64,000 nucleotides of DNA from an uncultured Aquimarina sp. Its GTDB lineage: Bacteria > Bacteroidota > Bacteroidia > Flavobacteriales > Flavobacteriaceae. Both the position numbers and the translations under genes were made by a program. Shown in pieces: positions 63,321-64,000 of the stretch; position 1 is the stretch's first letter, and each line of letters opens with the position of its first letter. The notes under the pieces are model-generated. The model searched no databases, was not told where the DNA came from, and saw nothing but the letters and a program-made list of their open reading frames with translations. The DNA lies in contig CANMLU010000013.1 in NCBI GenBank assembly GCA_947498815.1, positions 80,035 to 144,034 of the forward strand, in the 5' to 3' direction.

Positions 63321-63821
63321 CTATCTCGCTACAGAAAGTAAACTATCTACTTGTTTAAATGAACGTTTACCTATTAGTTTCCCATCAGGGGAAATAAGAA
63401 ATTTGGCTGGTATCTCAGAAACTCCATATTTTTGAGCTATTGAAGACAACATCACAAATCTATTCTGTTGCACTATCTGATTTTTCCATACAAATCCATC
63501 TTTTTCTGAAGCTTTTTTCCAATGTCTTTCATCCTTTTCTAATGCAACAGTAACAATAGTTAACCGATCCCCGTATTTTTTATGTAAAGCAACTAATTTT
63601 GGATTTTCTTTTCTACAAGGTGGACACCAGGATCCCCAAAAGTCTAGTAAAACATACTTTCCTTGTAAATTGGATAATTTAAATGATTCTCCATTTACTA
63701 AAGTGGCTTCAAAATCCGGAGCTACTTCTCCATCCTCTGCTGCCGAATATTTAACATACAGATAGAATACACATGCAATTAAAATTACTCCAAGAGCGAT
63801 ATACTTCAAGAATTTATTCAT
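63321..63821 (-). CDS. TlpA-type thiol-disulfide oxidoreductase
   Basis: 166 residues. N-terminal membrane anchor (about residues 7-23), then a thioredoxin fold with active site WCPPC in FWGSWCPPCRKENP and the cis-Pro SEIPAKFLISPDG. It likely reduces periplasmic disulfides, for example in cytochrome c maturation. It lies between the acyl-CoA dehydrogenase and the 5S rRNA end. Confidence 0.93.
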   Translation of the reverse strand: MNKFLKYIALGVILIACVFYLYVKYSAAEDGEVAPDFEATLVNGESFKLSNLQGKYVLLDFWGSWCPPCRKENPKLVALHKKYGDRLTIVTVALEKDERHWKKASEKDGFVWKNQIVQQNRFVMLSSIAQKYGVSEIPAKFLISPDGKLIGKRSFKQVDSLLSVAR

Positions 63822-63927
63822 ATGGATTATATAGCACTATCAATTTCAAAGTTAAGTACTAAAATAGCAATTCTGGCCTTAAAAAGAGGCTACATTATAT
63901 TTCTCAGTTAATTTTACGGTATAAAAA

Positions 63928-63955
63928 AAACCCTTCATTGTTGTATGAAGGGTTT
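63928..63955 (-). terminator. rRNA operon terminator
   Basis: 11-base perfect stem AAACCCTTCAT with its complement and a 6-base loop, followed on the minus strand by eight T residues, directly after the 5S rRNA 3' end. Confidence 0.85.
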
Positions 63956-63960
63956 CAAGG

Positions 63961-64000
63961 AAGGCGGCGACCTACTCTCCCACGATTGTAGTACCATTGG
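63961..64000 (-). rRNA. rrf: 5S rRNA, 3' end only (cut by window edge)
   Basis: On the minus strand the last 40 bases read CCAATGGTACTACAATCGTG then GGAGAGTAGGTCGCCGCCTT, the typical 3' half of bacterial 5S rRNA. The operon continues to the right. The exact 3' end is judged from the helix with the missing 5' part and may be off by a few bases. Confidence 0.88.

Overview
The window is chromosomal DNA of a member of the Flavobacteriaceae (Bacteroidota), most like a marine, Aquimarina-type genome; the genus is an inference. The evidence is AT-rich DNA, Bacteroidota-type promoters (TTG, about 19 nt, TAnnTTTG) with no Shine-Dalgarno reliance, type IX secretion and gliding genes (porV, gldJ, and a cargo protein with a type A sorting tail), and a hypoxanthine phosphoribosyltransferase-adenylate kinase fusion. 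Almost everything is ordinary core and accessory chromosome. I see no prophage, insertion sequence, CRISPR array or integrase.

Layout. 1-9.5 kb: the 3' part of a large alpha-2-macroglobulin gene, a DUF2459 protein, a FAS1 lipoprotein, a paraoxonase-like lactonase, and a Crp/AhpD-like/DoxX trio. 9.7-15.1 kb: a housekeeping purine and ribosome block (obg, hpt-adk fusion, purK, purE), followed by a 600-base gene-free stretch that appears to hold two tandem minus-strand small RNAs of 6S-like shape. 15.2-19.8 kb: an M3 oligopeptidase converging with a secreted M28 aminopeptidase. 20-25.2 kb: a GbsR/MarR-controlled cassette (three small membrane proteins, a methyltransferase, a TIGR01777 epimerase, an SRPBCC protein), then an ECF-type sigma factor with two small zinc-motif anti-sigma-like proteins. 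25.2-33.8 kb: a UbiA-like protein, gcvP, a truncated globin, a KASIII/methyltransferase/glycosyltransferase group, and a TetR-SDR pair sharing an operator.

34-45.8 kb: PafA phosphatase, an MlaEF-type lipid ABC transporter, two uncharacterised membrane proteins, a sprT/manC/DUF389/DinB-like run, a lipoprotein gene with a disrupted start, an SDR and an M28 lipoprotein peptidase. 45.9-54.9 kb: PDH E2 and E1, cdd, porV, gldJ, murF and a DUF2652 cyclase-like protein. 55.5-64 kb: tRNA-Val, a folC/tonB/exbD/exbB operon, nhaB, a Glu/Leu-type dehydrogenase, an acyl-CoA dehydrogenase, a TlpA-like thioredoxin, and the 3' end of a 5S rRNA gene with its terminator, so an rRNA operon on the minus strand begins beyond the right edge.

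No single large unknown system stands out. The observations most worth a second look are the tandem 6S-like RNAs, the GbsR cassette with two matching operators, the duplicated anti-sigma-like protein that lost zinc ligands, the frameshifted lipoprotein, and the absence of porU between porV and gldJ.
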